A stretch of DNA of 64,000 nt, taken from Thamnaconus septentrionalis (lineage: Eukaryota > Chordata > Actinopteri > Tetraodontiformes > Monacanthidae). Numbering within the stretch: position 1 is the stretch's first letter; every line of letters starts with the position of its first letter. The DNA is taken from positions 13,498,501 through 13,562,500 of the forward strand of contig CM020513.1 of assembly GCA_009823395.1 (NCBI GenBank). Direction: 5' to 3'. Below, one piece after another: positions 1 to 14,080 of the stretch. The position numbers were made by a program, and so were the translations under genes. The notes under the pieces were generated by a model. It did not search any database, was not told the DNA's origin, and saw nothing but the letters and a program-made list of their open reading frames with translations.

Positions 1-48
1 TAGTTTGCCAATTCTTTGTTTTTTTTGCAGCACTGTCTTCCACAGCTG

Positions 49-51
49 AGC

Positions 52-107
<56 letters not shown>
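49..107 (+). repeat. (CTGT)n microsatellite
   Basis: Uninterrupted CTGT array of about 14 units. Confidence 0.95.
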
Positions 108-355
108 GCTTTGGCCTCTTTGTCACAAACCTGTCCATTTTGCTTGGGGAGCAAATCAACTTGATAAATGGCACAAACCGATACGTCACACACACAACCC
201 CATAAACAATGTTTTTGACTGGCAAATCAAATGATATATGATTGTAGATTATATTCAATAAAAATGATAAAAGATAATAAAATTGTATTATTTATTTATT
301 TATTTATTTGCATTTTCTTTCTTATTTTCTCCATATTTTTCTGCAGCCACCCTTA

Positions 356-369
356 GCGCCCCCTAGTGG
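356..369 (-). promoter_or_regulatory. CTCF-type binding motif, perfect core
   Basis: The minus strand reads CCACTAGGGGGCGC, which fits every position of the vertebrate CTCF core CCASYAGRKGGCRS. It may mark an insulator or loop anchor in the presumed igf1r intron 2. Confidence 0.7.
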
Positions 370-1859
370 AACCCCAGACTGAGACGCCGTCGTCGGGCGT
401 TAGTCTAGTCGGGCTCTGCCGGTGAAGGGATACGGACTATTCTCAGAAATGACATAGTGTAATGACACACTGACCCCTCGATCTACAGCAGCAGCATCAG
501 ATACGTCTGCCATGAGATAATTCATTCAAGCGCAGGCACATGGTTTTGCACACGCACACACGCACGCAACACAGACGCAGACAGGAGTCCTGTTTGTGCT
601 TGCGGTACGTGAGGTCTGAACAGGAGCCATTGTGGAGCTGCGCTCAGAGTCCCCCCCCCCCCCCCCCCCAATTCCCAGCCGCGTCGACTGGGGCCTGTTT
701 GCCCTTCAGATACGGCTCGAGCCAGAGCGCAGACGTCAGCCCACAGGCAGCACGAGTGACGTCAGCACATGTGCTGCCTGCCTTTTTGACCATGCGCCTA
801 AATAACGAGGGCTCGGTTTCACAAGGCGGACAGGCGGGGGGAAGGAAGGACAGGAAGGGGAGGGAGGGGGAGATAAAACAGGTCAGAGCTGCTCGCACCT
901 CCCCGCAAAATAAATTCCGAAAAAAAAAAAGAAAAAAAAGACACGCACACATGTGAAAAAGAAAAAAAATGCAGAAAGTGACAGCGGCTTCGGTGGGTTC
1001 GGGCAAAATAAGACATCAGCGTTTTTAAAGCGAGTGTCTCTATCAGTGCGGCGGGATAATTATGTGTCTGCTCTCAAATATCTCAGAGCCATTCCTGCTG
1101 AGGAGAAGGGTCAGCGTTCAAGATAAATAGCCCCGGCTGGGTGACCAGCAGCTGTTGGCTTGTATTTAAAGAGAGAAAATACAGATGGCAAAAAGGAGAG
1201 AGCAACAACGGCGAATAGTTTCTCCAGTCGGAGGAGCGAAGACGGCGGTGTCGCTCAGGGTTGACGCTGCAAGCGAAGGGCCGATTTCATAGCCAATTAA
1301 ACTAGTGATTAGTGTGTAATCTGATTAGGAATTTCGCATGTAGCTCAGTGGCTCCCTCGCCTTGGACATGTGCTAACAATGATAGTGACAAAAATAGTGC
1401 TTCATTCATAAAATATGTCTTGAAAACATTTTATGTGACGCCTGGGAACTGAAGCGCAGTTCAGCTGCACCGCTTTATAAAGACATTTAATGACAGAAGC
1501 AATTTTTTTTTTGACAACTGCTATCCTTTGGCCTTTCCACAGAATGAAGATGCTTCTTGGAAAAAATACTGTTCGCCTGAGTCAGAATGTTCCTTTTTTC
1601 TTTTCTTTTTTTGTTCGTGCCAATAAGAGCAATAAATGAAAACCAATAAATGTCCATCTGAAGCTGAACTGACTTAACAGTTTTCTGGAAAAAGAGTGTG
1701 TATAGTGTGAATATCAGAAGAAAATAACAAGCCTCAGCAACAGTAATAGTTGGTCCTGTTGCATTTCATACACCAGGACCACCTGAAAGGGTCACACAGA
1801 CACACAAACGGCGACTCCAGAGCTCCACTCCCCTGTTGATCCCTGTCTTTGCCCCAGGA

Positions 1860-1860
<1 letters not shown>

Positions 1861-1896
<36 letters not shown>
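1861..1896 (+). repeat. (GCT)12 triplet array
   Basis: Perfect 36-bp CAG/CTG-class repeat. Confidence 0.97.
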
Positions 1897-2356
1897 ACCC
1901 ATTCTGCCGGCCCCACCTGCTCAGGGCCAAGGAGGCGGCAGAGAGCACTCTGGCATTCCACAGGCCTACGTGCAACACAACACAGCCGCACACACGCACA
2001 GAAGGGGCAAAGCGGAAGGGGCCCCTACCCTCACGGGGGAACCCCGTCACTCGAAATCACAACAAGGCACACGGCAGAATTTAACACCCGAGCATGAGGA
2101 AGAAGAGGGTGGTGGTGGTGGTGGTGGTGTGGTTTCACGTGAGGAGTTCAAATGTCACAAGATGATTTCAGCTCAACACTTGGACACTGTGTGGAGTGCG
2201 GTGTGAAAAAAAAACAATAGGAAAATCGTGTTGAACTTTGAGTTGTTGACCAGAGGACAGAGGACCTAATGGGCTTAAGTCACCACCTAGACTGCCCACT
2301 GCTCCCTTAAGCCTGTATGACCAGCTGTCTGTCTGCCGAAAAGACAGACTAGAGCA

Positions 2357-2357
<1 letters not shown>

Positions 2358-2417
<60 letters not shown>

Positions 2418-2440
2418 GACAGACACACACACACACACAC
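2358..2440 (+). repeat. (CA)n with internal (CAGA) block
   Basis: CA array of about 55 bp, then GACAGACAGA, then further CA. Confidence 0.95.
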
Positions 2441-4812
2441 TCACACACCCACCCATTGAAGGAGGGAGCACAACATGTACTCCAAGCTCCCGTCACCCCC
2501 TCCTCCCATCTGCTGCACCAACCGCCAAAATTGAATCAAAACAACACAGCAAGGAAGCCACGACTGGCTTTCCTTATTAGAACTCAGGCAGGGGCATCGA
2601 ACTGAACACAAATCCATCCAGACAAGCGGAATATTACGCATGCGGTCCCACAACGTTTTATGGATCCATGTAACCGGTGAGATGTTGGAACCTCTACTCA
2701 GAACGGTTTTAACTGGACTGAGGTTCCCACCTGCCAGATAACCTGAAGCCTGAATCTGTTGCGGCTATGACCAATCGCTCCAGTGTTTCACCTCTAAATC
2801 CAGCTCAGCTTCTATCACTAAGCACTGGTTGAACTCTTCTGAATCTGTATGTTGAAAATTCAGAAGCTTAATTTACATTAGATATCTAATGATGATGACT
2901 TTTCCATGATTTTGGTATCAATATTTGCCACTGCTTGCAGCTTATATCACGCCCACTTTATTTTCTAATGGCTTCAAAACAAGATAAAACACTTTCTTCC
3001 TCTCTCCATACTTGCACTTGGTGTGACCTGAAAACACAAAAAAGAATTTCTGTTGCAGTTTTACAAAACCTTCCTTTTTCAAGTCATCAAAGTGCGACCA
3101 CATGTGAGCGTTTTGCAAACCTTTTGCAATATATGGGAGGTCTCCCCCGAAATGGAAGAGTTTTATTTACTTCTCAAGCAATTTCAAGGTTAACGGAAGT
3201 GCAGCTACCGACACTTTTTGGCCTGAGGGGTAAGAGTAACAAACCAGCTGCCAACCCTGCCTGCCGCTGCGGACACAATTTCACCCAAACTGCGTCATTT
3301 GAGTTTGGTCAAGCACAGCTTGATAGCATCTTGAACCTCCGTCATCGGCCTCATCTGCCTTCCAACTCCTCCCAGCTCCTGCTTTTTTTCCTCTGGTGTC
3401 GACCAGATAGCGCTGCGGGATAAATGGCCACATTAATGGTCTGTGATGGTTCAGGGTTCTGCCTGGTTAACAGCGGGGAACAGCGCGTACCGGACCGGCC
3501 ACTTTTTTCTAATGTGTTTACCCAAAAGCTGCTAAGGTCGGACTGCAACTGAGTCAGGAGGGGAGGGAGGGGGGTGGCTCTTCCTGTCCAAAATGAAGCG
3601 AACCCAGGACAGGGCAGCCGACGGCTCTCCGAAGCAGCTTCTCAGACGTAAACACGCCTGCATCGAGTCGCTCATCTAGTCCTGCGCACTCCCCCGACCG
3701 CAGCTGTGTATCTTGGCCTCTGTGCAGCCGTACGAAAAGGCTCAAAGGACTACGGCGTGTTTGCTCAGCCCACCGAAAAAGACACTTCTCTCTGTCGTAC
3801 ACAAACTTTTTTCTCTTCCTCGGCCCGCTCGGCGGGAGGCGTCCCCGTCAAGCGGTGGCGCTCCGTGATATACATCGCAGCGTTATGGTGGGCGGGAGAG
3901 AGCCGCCACGAACATCTGCGCCAAAGCAGCCGCAGGTGTCCGAATGTGATATATGGCCATAGCCACACACACACACACACACACACACACATCTGGGAGA
4001 TCTCAGGAGCTCTGTCGCAAAACACCATCAGCATGCAGGCTGTGTGGGAGAGCTATGCGGGCAGCCAGTGTTGTTGTGCAGCGCTGCTGTATCATTAACG
4101 GCACCTTTCTCCGGAGGGTACCTCTAATCCAATTACAGGTTTAAACAAGGGAGATGGTTCCAGTGCATCCATCCCACTTATCCCCGGGCCTCGACGAGAG
4201 CAGAAAAGCTTCTCATCAGCCTCGCGGGGACTTCAAAGGGCTAAACAGTCTCAATATTTGTAGAAATTTGCGGAATTCGACCCACTTGATTGCACCTGAC
4301 CCGCACGCGGGCCCGAGTTTAAGCCCATTATTGAAAACGCTTTCATGAAGAGAGACGAAAAATGGTTCAAACCGAGTGCGAGGCACGCAAGTCATGTCTG
4401 CGTCTATTCGACCTCCTGTTTACCCCGGGACGTGCGTCCTGGCGAAAGGGCAAGCGAAGTAAGCTCGCAGGAGACACCGCAGTGGCATGACATCCTCAGA
4501 ACATGATCGCATATCTCCGGGGTCGAGGGAAGAATGTAGGCCAGCCAGCCAAGAGCAACAACAGCAACACAGTCTGGCTATTCCCAAAGCGCAGCTTCAT
4601 ACAGAAAACACCAGCAGCCTGTATAGATGTCAGCCAAAGCCCACACGCAGACGCGCAATATGCATGATAGGCGGTGCTGCTGGAAGCGGCCCAGACTCGG
4701 GGCGACGCAGCATCGCAGTCTGAGAAAAAGCAACATTTCATTTGGAGGGAAGGCGACACCGCGAGCAGCGCAGCTCCGTGACGCTGCCTCAGCAGAGAAT
4801 AAATAATAGATG

Positions 4813-4820
4813 TGACGTCA
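4813..4820. promoter_or_regulatory. Palindromic CRE (TGACGTCA)
   Basis: Perfect CREB/ATF site in a locally GC-rich stretch, followed about 25 bp later by GGTATAAGGA. Copies also occur at 757-764, 13861-13868 and 18391-18398. Confidence 0.4.
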
Positions 4821-5685
4821 CCAGCTAATCGCTCTAAGCGGGTATAAGGAGTGGAATTTTTTTCTAAAAATAACCAGATTTTCGGGGGGGAGCAGGGGGT
4901 GAGGGGGAGCTTTTAAAGGCTAAACGCTGCATTCCCGGCAAAGCGGAGCCCAGCGCCAAGTGGCCTTTCAGCAGATCGCTTACTACCATCATGCATTCTT
5001 TATCAGAGCCGCGTCCCTTCTCCACTGCCTCACGTGACCTCGCCGCCGTCAGCCGGCGGGTCGACTCCAGAGGAGGCTTGGACCCCGAGCTGCAGCCGGC
5101 GAGGCGCTCCACGGCGGCCCCTTTTGTTTCACACTCCGCTGGCTCACTTCAGAAAAATGACCCGGAATGAGGGGGGGGAGAAGTAGTGAGTCATCCTGCT
5201 TGCGTGCCATCTTTGGTTATTTCACCATAACAAACTGGTGAATGGGGGTTTAGCGCAAAGACTCGCCTCAGCCGCCACAGGCCCCGACTTGAAGCGCGGC
5301 CTGCTGAGAAACTTCTCGAGATGCCCTGAGTGATGTCCTCTTCCTGCTGCTGGTGTTTCCATGAAGGTGCTGTTGTCATCCATGAGAAAAAAAAAAGCAA
5401 AGAAACAAACCGCGCTGACAGCAAAAGCCGGTCATCTTTTATGTCATCTCCAACCACACCCAGCCTTTTGTTTTTTTGAAAAAACAAAGAAGAGAAAAAA
5501 AAAAGCAATTCTGGGTCAGCAGGGCGACTTTGCCTTCAGGCGGCTACAGCAGGTCTTTCTAGCTGAGCAGCTGTTTTGGTGGGTGGGTGGGGTGAAGACC
5601 TGCGGGAGGACGAGGAAGGAGCTGGTGATGAAGAGGAGAGACAAACGAGGAAGCCGTGGCTGCCGTGAGAGTGGCGAGTAGAGCT

Positions 5686-5908
5686 TGTGGAGGAGAAGTC
5701 GTGGAGGAGAAGTCGTGGAGGAGAAGTCGTGGAGGCGAACTCGTGGAGGAGAAGTCGTGGAGGAGAACTCGTGGAGGAGAACTCGTGGAGGAGAACTCGT
5801 GGAGGAGAAGTCGTGGAGGAGAAGGCGTGGAGGAGAACTCGTGGAGGAGAAGTCGTGGAGGAGAACTCGTGGAGGAGAAGTCGTGGAGGAGAAGGCGTGG
5901 AGGAGAAC
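5686..5908 (+). repeat. 14-bp minisatellite
   Basis: About 16 tandem copies of GTGGAGGAGAAGTC with G/C and T/G variants (GAACTC, GAAGGC). Because 14 is not a multiple of 3 and the unit has no stop in any phase, all three plus frames stay open and give the same 14-residue peptide repeat. Confidence 0.92.
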
Positions 5909-6493
5909 CTGCAGCACTCGGGGTCGAGTCGGCCGGGAGTTTATCAGACAAAGCAAGTGATGAGGAAACAATAGACATTCTCCCAGTTCTCCCTGTCAGG
6001 GTCAGACAGTGAAAAGAACATCCAGTCCCCCCACACACACACACACACACGCTGTGCCCTACAAAGGCATTTGGAGCGACGCGCTGTCTGCTTGTTACGC
6101 AGGCTTTAACTAAGGCGCGTACTCGCTGTTAGGAACAACGGACAATTTCATGAGGCAGACATGACATCACCAAGGGAATAATACCGGCACTGTGACAATA
6201 TGCAAGACGCGCTTAACCCCCGAGTCAATACCAATCGGCTCGCTTAATGGGCTCCGCACACACTGGCTGCCCTCCTCTGTCCCTCATTACCGCTGTATCT
6301 CCTGCTCTTATCTCCCCCATCAGCAGAGGAATCCTCAGAATGCAAGAAGAACGCCACAGAGCCAACACTAGACTCGACAGAACTCACAGGAGAGGGAGCG
6401 GGGGGGGCAGAGAAAAAGGACTAAGGGAGGTCCTTAAAAACTACATTGACGTCCTTTCCCATGAATTCTACAGGTTGATCGCTGAAGTCAGTA

Positions 6494-6684
6494 GCTGCGT
6501 TTCCATGACAGTTTTTTTTCACAAAATTAAAATGATAATTTTGAAAATTCAACAAAGTACAATTGCGATTTGCAGGTGTTTCCATTGAATGGTGTGAAGT
6601 GGAGAGTAACAAAAATTCTTGGAAAAATCTGCATTTCGATTTATGAATCACGTTTGCTTTTGTTTGTGGTAATCGAAACGCAGC
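6494..6684 (+). mobile_element. MITE-like repeat with GCTGCGTTTC ends (copy 1)
   Basis: Ends GCTGCGTTTC and GAAACGCAGC are a perfect 10-bp inverted pair about 190 bp apart. The left 90 bp, including CAGTAGCTG..TTTCCAT and ACAAAGTACA, recurs at about 51330-51426 on the opposite strand. Confidence 0.55.
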
Positions 6685-9600
6685 CAATGACTGAAGCCCG
6701 AGCACCAAGCAGCAGTGAAAAGCCAGTGTCCTATCACTGCTGTAACACACCTCCCTACAAAATACATGTTGGGGCACTGAACTAGTATTATATATACAAG
6801 TGAAAACGCAACAGTCGAATCATCTCAAAAGAGATGTGTTGGAACAGGGTTCAACGCCGTCATTCAGAGGACAGCATGGACTTTAAAGAACTGGATTCCT
6901 TCTATATGTGCAACAAAGGGAAGGGAGTGCTTCTCCCAGTGTACAAGAGGCCGTGGAACAAACGAAACACAAATGTGACATCTCGGGCCACAAAGCCAGC
7001 ACTTTCTGCACTCTTTATTCGCACGCGCACATGGTTTGCGTTACACAGTCACGGTTTATGTTTTAAGTGCTGAAAGTGGCCTTGCATTATCTTCCACAGC
7101 CGGGGGAAGCTGTTGACAAAAACATGTCAATTACATGGAAATTCGCAGCTGTTTAACGCAGCAAATTGAGGTGACGGTGCCTCGGAAATATGCTTTCGGT
7201 CGGTGCCAGTCAGGATGAAGCGCCAGACAAATCTAAAATTTCCATCGCTTCAACGTCTATCGACCCACTGATTCGAACATTTTGACAATTCAAGCTTAGT
7301 ATTGTTTCAAGGCAAGTCGTCTTGGCTTGCTTTGCCCAACATTTTTTGACGTTGATGCTAATAAAGCTGCACACCAAAAAGGGCCATTTTGGGGGCATTT
7401 ATTTGAGTTTTGGACAATTTTGCCATTACTGCCAGCTATAAAAGGGGTTTGTATTGGCCATTTCACATATCCGGTTGGCTGCATTTGACAACTGGCTCTT
7501 TTGAGTTTATATTTTTGTATACTTGCCTGCAAAAAGGCAAAAATGGCCGGCCAGAGGCTGTGACCGGTCACCAGTTCAGGGCTTTAAAAGAACAAGGCAA
7601 AGATCTGTTTTTTCTCCCCCACCAACAACATCAACCTGTTCTTGTTTATTTCTGGTCGAGACATTTTCCTTCATGTCTTTAATGGAGTAGCACACTTTAG
7701 AGAACTCAATTACAAGATTTATGGTTCTTACGCCCCACAGTCCTGGGCTCACATACGGTAAGAGGAGTGAGAGGAGCCGGCTAACAGCAGTGAGAGCACT
7801 CTAACCAGTAAAAGAAGGGCCCCGTACCAATTACCTAAAGGAGAGCAATTAGGGATTGATAACAGCAATGCGAGCCGCTACCGGGATTAAATAAAACATC
7901 GCTCTGCCAATATTTTAGCGCTGAGATCTAATTACTTTCTGTCGACTCTCCAATAGCACCATCAATAAAGACAACAACAGAGACCTCTCCCGGCCTTAGT
8001 GTTAATCCAAGTCGCTCTGCGTCGCATCTCGAGCGCCCAACAGCCTTTGGACTAACCACATTGTCAAACAGTCAGTGGTCAAACTGATTTGCTGAGTGGA
8101 ACTGAACCACTGACTGTATAAAAAAGATGGACGGAGCTTCCAGTTTCTATCGTTTGGTCAAAAAGACTAAATTTGACTGGCTGTGGTTAAATTCATACCA
8201 TTACAAACGGGTAAAAAAATAATTTGTTGGTCTAAATAGCTAATAAATAAAAACTGAAAATAGGCTGTAATTTCCATTTTGTCTGATTTGGTCGATAATG
8301 AGCAAAAATGGTCAATAAGTTATGGGGGCAGCTAAAGTTTAGTAACAAACTGTGGCCAGCAGGTGGACTGGTGTTGCTATTGCTCACCTGCGATACCACC
8401 CTCACTCCCAAATATGGAAACTTCCTGTTTCAAAACTGACCGAAAAGCTCAGAATGGCGCGACCATTCAACCAATCACTGGGCTTCCCAGCTGGTTTAAG
8501 CCAACCGATGGGTGACAGGATGAAGAACTCTGTCCATCTTTTTGTACAGCCAATAAACTGAACTAATAGACCGTTAAGAGGCATTTATAGGAGGCCACTC
8601 ACAAAAATCTCTGCAGCACAGCTTTGCTGGAACAATGTCTCGGGCGATCATGGTGGCTGTAAGGCCACCCATGAACCAAATTGTAACCGTTAAAATCGGG
8701 ACAAGGAGTGCGGGGCTGAGGAACGAGGGGGGATCAGTGTTGAGATCAACCCGAGAAAAACACAGAGGACCATGTGGTGCTGTTGTCTGCCATCAAATCT
8801 GCAGTGCACTGTGTGGAAGAAGGGAAAAAAAAAGATGACAACACCAGCACCGGCGCAGCAATTCCAAGCAAAAGGCCTCTTATTCTCCGAGGATGCCTGC
8901 AACAGACATAAGATGGGGAGGGATGCCAAGCAATTAGCTGGAAAACTCACTGCCTCAACAGTCACGGTCTGGAAGTATTTTAATAAGCTGGAAACTATTT
9001 CCAAAATGGTTGACAGTTCCGATTCGGTCCGGAGACAAAGGGCTGCATTGTGCAGACTGAGCGTGTATTTTTCTTCGCTGATCAAGTTTACTGCCAAGAG
9101 GCAGGCAACAGGCGACAGACCCCCGAGCAGTCCCCGTTATTTCTGCAGCCCCCTCCCCTCGGTTTCTTCCTCTCCCAGCGCACACTAACACGACCCTCGC
9201 AACCACAAAGGCAAACATGTGTGACCTTCTTCAGTTAACCGCGCCAGGGAAAAAAAAAAAAACAGGCCGCAATGCACAGACGGACCCATCGCGAGTCTCC
9301 ACAATCAGTTGCTCGGCGGAGTGAAAAAACTTGGAGGCAATTCAGAGGGGATTCATTCATACGAGCGTGTTTACGTAAAAGCCACCGCAGATTCCTGGAA
9401 CGGGTGCATCAGTGAGCTGACGAGGAAAGAAAATGAAATTACACAAGCACACCTCCCAGCACGGTGCCACTGTTGCTGCTGTAGACGAGCAGGAGAGGAA
9501 AGGATGCGAGTCCAGTTCGACGAGTGCATATCATCATATACAAATGCACACGCACACAAGTACAAATATACAACACAATGGAGCAATTACAGCCTGGGGA

Positions 9601-12600
9601 GGACGGTAATTTGCAGTTCTCTAACTTGATGCCGCTCGGCTATTGTGCCATTTCCTCCTCGTCTCCTTGACTTGAGCAGGCTGGCGGTAATTATCTGTGG
9701 GGGAGCTTCACCAGTTGGCCCTCTCACAGATCAGAGCGGTGGGGAAAAGGGGGAGTGGCCACGGAGGTGACAGGCCTATTTGATCTGGGCTTCGCCTCAG
9801 ATACAGACGTCCATGTGGATATGACCTCAACGCTGGGTGGAGACCACCGAACCTCCGGCTTGCTCTTGTAGTCCAGGATGTTCTTTTTTTTTCTTCACCC
9901 TCCTTCTCAGCAGTGCTGCACCAGCCGCCCTGCTCACGCTCGCTTCCTAAATCAGGAGCTCAGTCCGACCACTTTAAGGGTCCAAGGTGCTGGCTGTTCT
10001 TTCTGTCTTTCTTCTTCCTCTTCTTCAGCCACCGGACTCTACCGAGTGTGAGCGCTGTACTGGGAGCCAAGTGTTCCAACACGTGTTTTTTGTGAGAAGT
10101 ACTTTCTGACACAAAGAGACACAGCTGAACACAAAGTGTGCCTGTCTCTGTGACGACACCACACGGAACTTTGGGCAGGGCTTGTACATACATGCCAGGA
10201 AGTAGACACCCTCTTTGATATTTGCATGCACTATGGTGACTCAAGTGAGTCACTTTGCCCTCCCTCTAGCCCTGTCCACATGCAAACGCATATTTATCCA
10301 GACACGTAAAATGAAAAGGTCCCGCTGGAGAGCTTCAAACCAGCCGTTTAACTCAAGCTGCACAAGAAATGTCGCGCAGGAGAAACATGTGTGACCCAAG
10401 AGTGAACTGAAAATGACCAGAAAGACACCAAAGAGCCAAAGAATTCCTCAAAACAGCACAACAGCTTCTAATCCTTCAACTTGGGCCCTGGTGACCAGAA
10501 ACGTTCACAGTCTCATCCCTGGTGGTCTGAAATGTTTTTCCTCTGCTCAGGCGATCAAGCTGGTGTAATTAAGCCCACAGCTTTGGGCTTTCACTTAATT
10601 AAAACACTACTGTACCGGTGCACACGATGTAAAAACTTCAAGCGCATTCCAGCTTTACGTCTCTGTTTGGTGCCCCGGCCCCTCGGCAGGCTGCAGGGGG
10701 GCAGCTGGTTTGTTTTTATGACCAGGAAGTACAAAATGCTAATTACACTCCTAGCTGCAGAGAGCAGAGCAGCAGTTGTGGCTCCTCCCGCAACTGTTGC
10801 CGAGTCAGTCGTCGCATACTTTGGTTCATCCGACACGCGGCCGGCTGTTCATCAACAGGACGGTCCGGAAACCAACCCAGGGAAGGTTTCCATGTTTTGG
10901 GGGGCTGTGATGATCCAAAGATGTGCTCTCATCACCACCTTTCAGGATAACTAATGGAGACCAACGCAGCACTGCATCGACTTCTCCTGGAATAAATAAA
11001 GTCTCACTTCTCTCTCTTCACTCCCAATGTTCTCTTTTATCACAGCAGACGACGGTCAGTTCACAGAAGCCTTTGATTTACAGTCTTTCTTCTTTTTCTT
11101 TTTTTGCTTGAGTGCACATAGTGTGTGCAGGAACACTGTCCAACTAATCTCCACCGAGACTGACTGATTGACAGCGTCTTCTGACTGAGAGTCTGCAGAA
11201 AATGTGCGGCGCAAATCAATGCGTGCGAGTATCTGAAGGCTAAAAGCTGCACATGGACGTCAATCATCCGTATTTGTATTTACTGTTGTGCTGCAGTCGG
11301 TGCCCTTGACCAGACGCACTGATGTGGAGCTGGAGCGCTGCACAGCGACTGCCTACTCCTGCTCAAGAGGGGACAGGTCAAATACAGCAAGCACACTGAC
11401 TGCACTGCTACTATGAACATGTGAGCAAGTCAAGTAACTTCATCTTCCATACTTGTGCCCAGCTTTTTTTTAATGACTGTACTTCTAGTTGATGGATTAT
11501 GTTATGATTTGTAAAGAGAGAAACTAAAGGAAGTGGAATCTATGAACCACAAAGAACATAAAAAAAGACAAGAAATGTTTACAACTGTCCATCTGCGCAG
11601 CATAATCCACGCCATCTTTTGACCACTGGCGAGCTGATCCTGACCTTTGATGGTTCCGAGGAAAATTCAATCCGGCATTTACTTGGAAGAAAATCAACAA
11701 ACTCGAGTTTGGGAAATATATTCCCGATGTTGAAGAGGTTTGAGCCCGGAGCGACAGCACCGTGAAGTAAAAGAATGGCCCACAGATTAATAATAATATT
11801 AGTTCTACAGTACCTAAGAAATTCATGAGCTCCGTCTGTCAGCCCTTTATAAAGCTGCCAGAGCATCCTGGCCAAAAAGTGGTCTCACACTGAGTTATGA
11901 CGTGGAGCAAGACTTGGATAAAACACACAAAATGTGGAAAGCATGTCTGGAATGTGAATGTTTCACAGCAGCCGTGAGGTTTTAGGTCAGCTATTGTTTT
12001 TTCCTGCGAGATAGAGACAAACGTACACATTGAAAAGAAAAGCTGGCACTGGAGGCTGCGCAATAAATAAATACCAGCGGCGGAAAGAAAATGTGAAAAA
12101 CAAAGGGCTGTGTGGGTTTTCTCAGAGAGCTTCCTCCCATGTAAAATTTGGGATTATTTAGTGGAATACGGTTCTACTACAATACTCTGCGCATAATAAA
12201 ACAAACATGTTTAAATTAGACCCCGTGAGTTTTCCTACCACGTCCTGGTCTTACTACCACACTGTAGCCGAACTCCTGGCCCCCGATGTGCCACCTCATT
12301 GCGGCCACTAGGTTTATGGAACAGATGAATAAATAAAGTGTACAGTTGCTTTATTTCTGACTTAAAAACAAAAACAAAGCAAACAGTAAAAAAGAAAAGG
12401 CGGAGACGGGGGTCTGGGAAAGAGGCAGGCAGAAAGAAAGTTCAGGGGGTTTCCTGAACAGCAGCATCGCTGTCATTAGCCCACACACTGGTGGAAGACG
12501 GGAGAGGGAAAGAAAAGGGTTGGGAGATAATACCATATATTAGGAGGGGGAGGTAGGTGGAATGCAAAAACAAGCGTTTTTACAAGCAAGCACATGTCTG

Positions 12601-13347
12601 GCCTGAAAGAGAACCACCGGCGGTACACAGTTCAGGTGTCGAGACAAAGGCAGCGACGTCGCAAACAAAAAAAAAAAAGCGGGAGCGATTATGCGCTTAC
12701 TTCGATTGGCCACGATTGGTCGATCCCGACGTGCTCATCGGGCGGCGCTCTCGGGCCTTTTCAACAGCGGATTTTCACCGGGGAGGCGGAACAAAGCGGG
12801 AAAAACAGAACGCTGGGAGACGTTGCAGACTGGCGGTGAGAGTCTAACGGCGGCGGTCGGGTGTGTGTGCGTGAACCATAAAATATGAATGAGGACGGCC
12901 GGTGTGTTTACGTGGAAGGCTCAAGGCTATGGCGTCTGTCATGTTTATCAGGCAGCCACAAAGACGGAAAGCAGGGGAGGGTGGGTGGGGGGGTTGAGAT
13001 GGGGGTGAGACAGGGGTGGGGAGGGTGAGGTGATTCCTGACATACACTCAAGTGCAAACAAGCCCCGCAGGCCTCGTCCCTGTAATTGATGCACAAATAG
13101 GAGTGGGCGGCGGCGGCGGCCTGTGAGCTGTTGCTGGGAGGTGAGGGGGGGTGAGGATGTGGGAGGTGGGGAGGTGCGGGGGTGGCGGCGGAGGGACGAG
13201 TCCAGACTTGGGACTTCAAAAAAAAAAAGACAGGCCCCGCTGGACGGACACTTATCAACGAGCTGCGCTCTGGAAACAGGAGGGCGGCCCAGATGAAAGG
13301 AAGCGCTAATGCACCTCCAGCCCTGCCGAGAATGTTTTCTGCTCCAT

Positions 13348-13380
<33 letters not shown>
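13348..13380 (+). repeat. (CAG)11 triplet array
   Basis: Perfect 33-bp CAG repeat. Confidence 0.97.
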
Positions 13381-13381
<1 letters not shown>

Positions 13382-14080
13382 CCTCCGGGGCTGGGCTGGA
13401 GGTGGGGGGTGGCCACCGTATCAAAACAACAGGGGGGGTCAACGGGTTCTCTAAAAACAAAACGCTCGCCGGCTCATCGTGGGACGGCTCAGGCTGTTCT
13501 TCCACTCGAGGTCGCCGGTTCTGTCGGTCGGAGGTCATTGTTTTAGGAATACGGCAAATTTGGTCGAAACACAGCGAGACAGCAGCAGGTTGTTTGCGTT
13601 GTCATGATCCCTGGTGGCCCAACTTTGAAGCATCCAGGATCAATTAGAATCATAGCATGAATTCTCATCGCTTCGCTACTCTGTTGAAGTCGCTAAAAAG
13701 AGAAAAACAATTCAACGGAGGAGGTCGGGATGTGTAAAAATCCTTCCAATTTTCAATGTTTTTATTCAATCCAATTTAATGAAACGATTCACAGACAACC
13801 TGCATCATTAAAAGTACGGTGATGTCACATGACCTGACCACATGAAGTCAGCTTGAGCGGTGACGTCACGTCGTCTCCTGCGTGGTAACAGGAAAACAGT
13901 CACCTCTCAAGTCACAGCAGCCTCCCGCCTCCTCCGAGGCCCCGCAGCCAATTTGCCGAAGACGAGCGGAGATGGCGACGGCTCCCAGGTGACGCGCCCT
14001 CTTCTTCTCTCTCGGAGTAGCGGGGCGAAGAAGGAGCTGCTCCAGGGGCCCCTATATTTATCTGACACGGTAACAAGCTG

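Noticed and set aside
2935..3423. 162-codon plus-strand open frame
   Set aside because: No recognisable domain, no splice partners and no codon pattern suggesting a gene.
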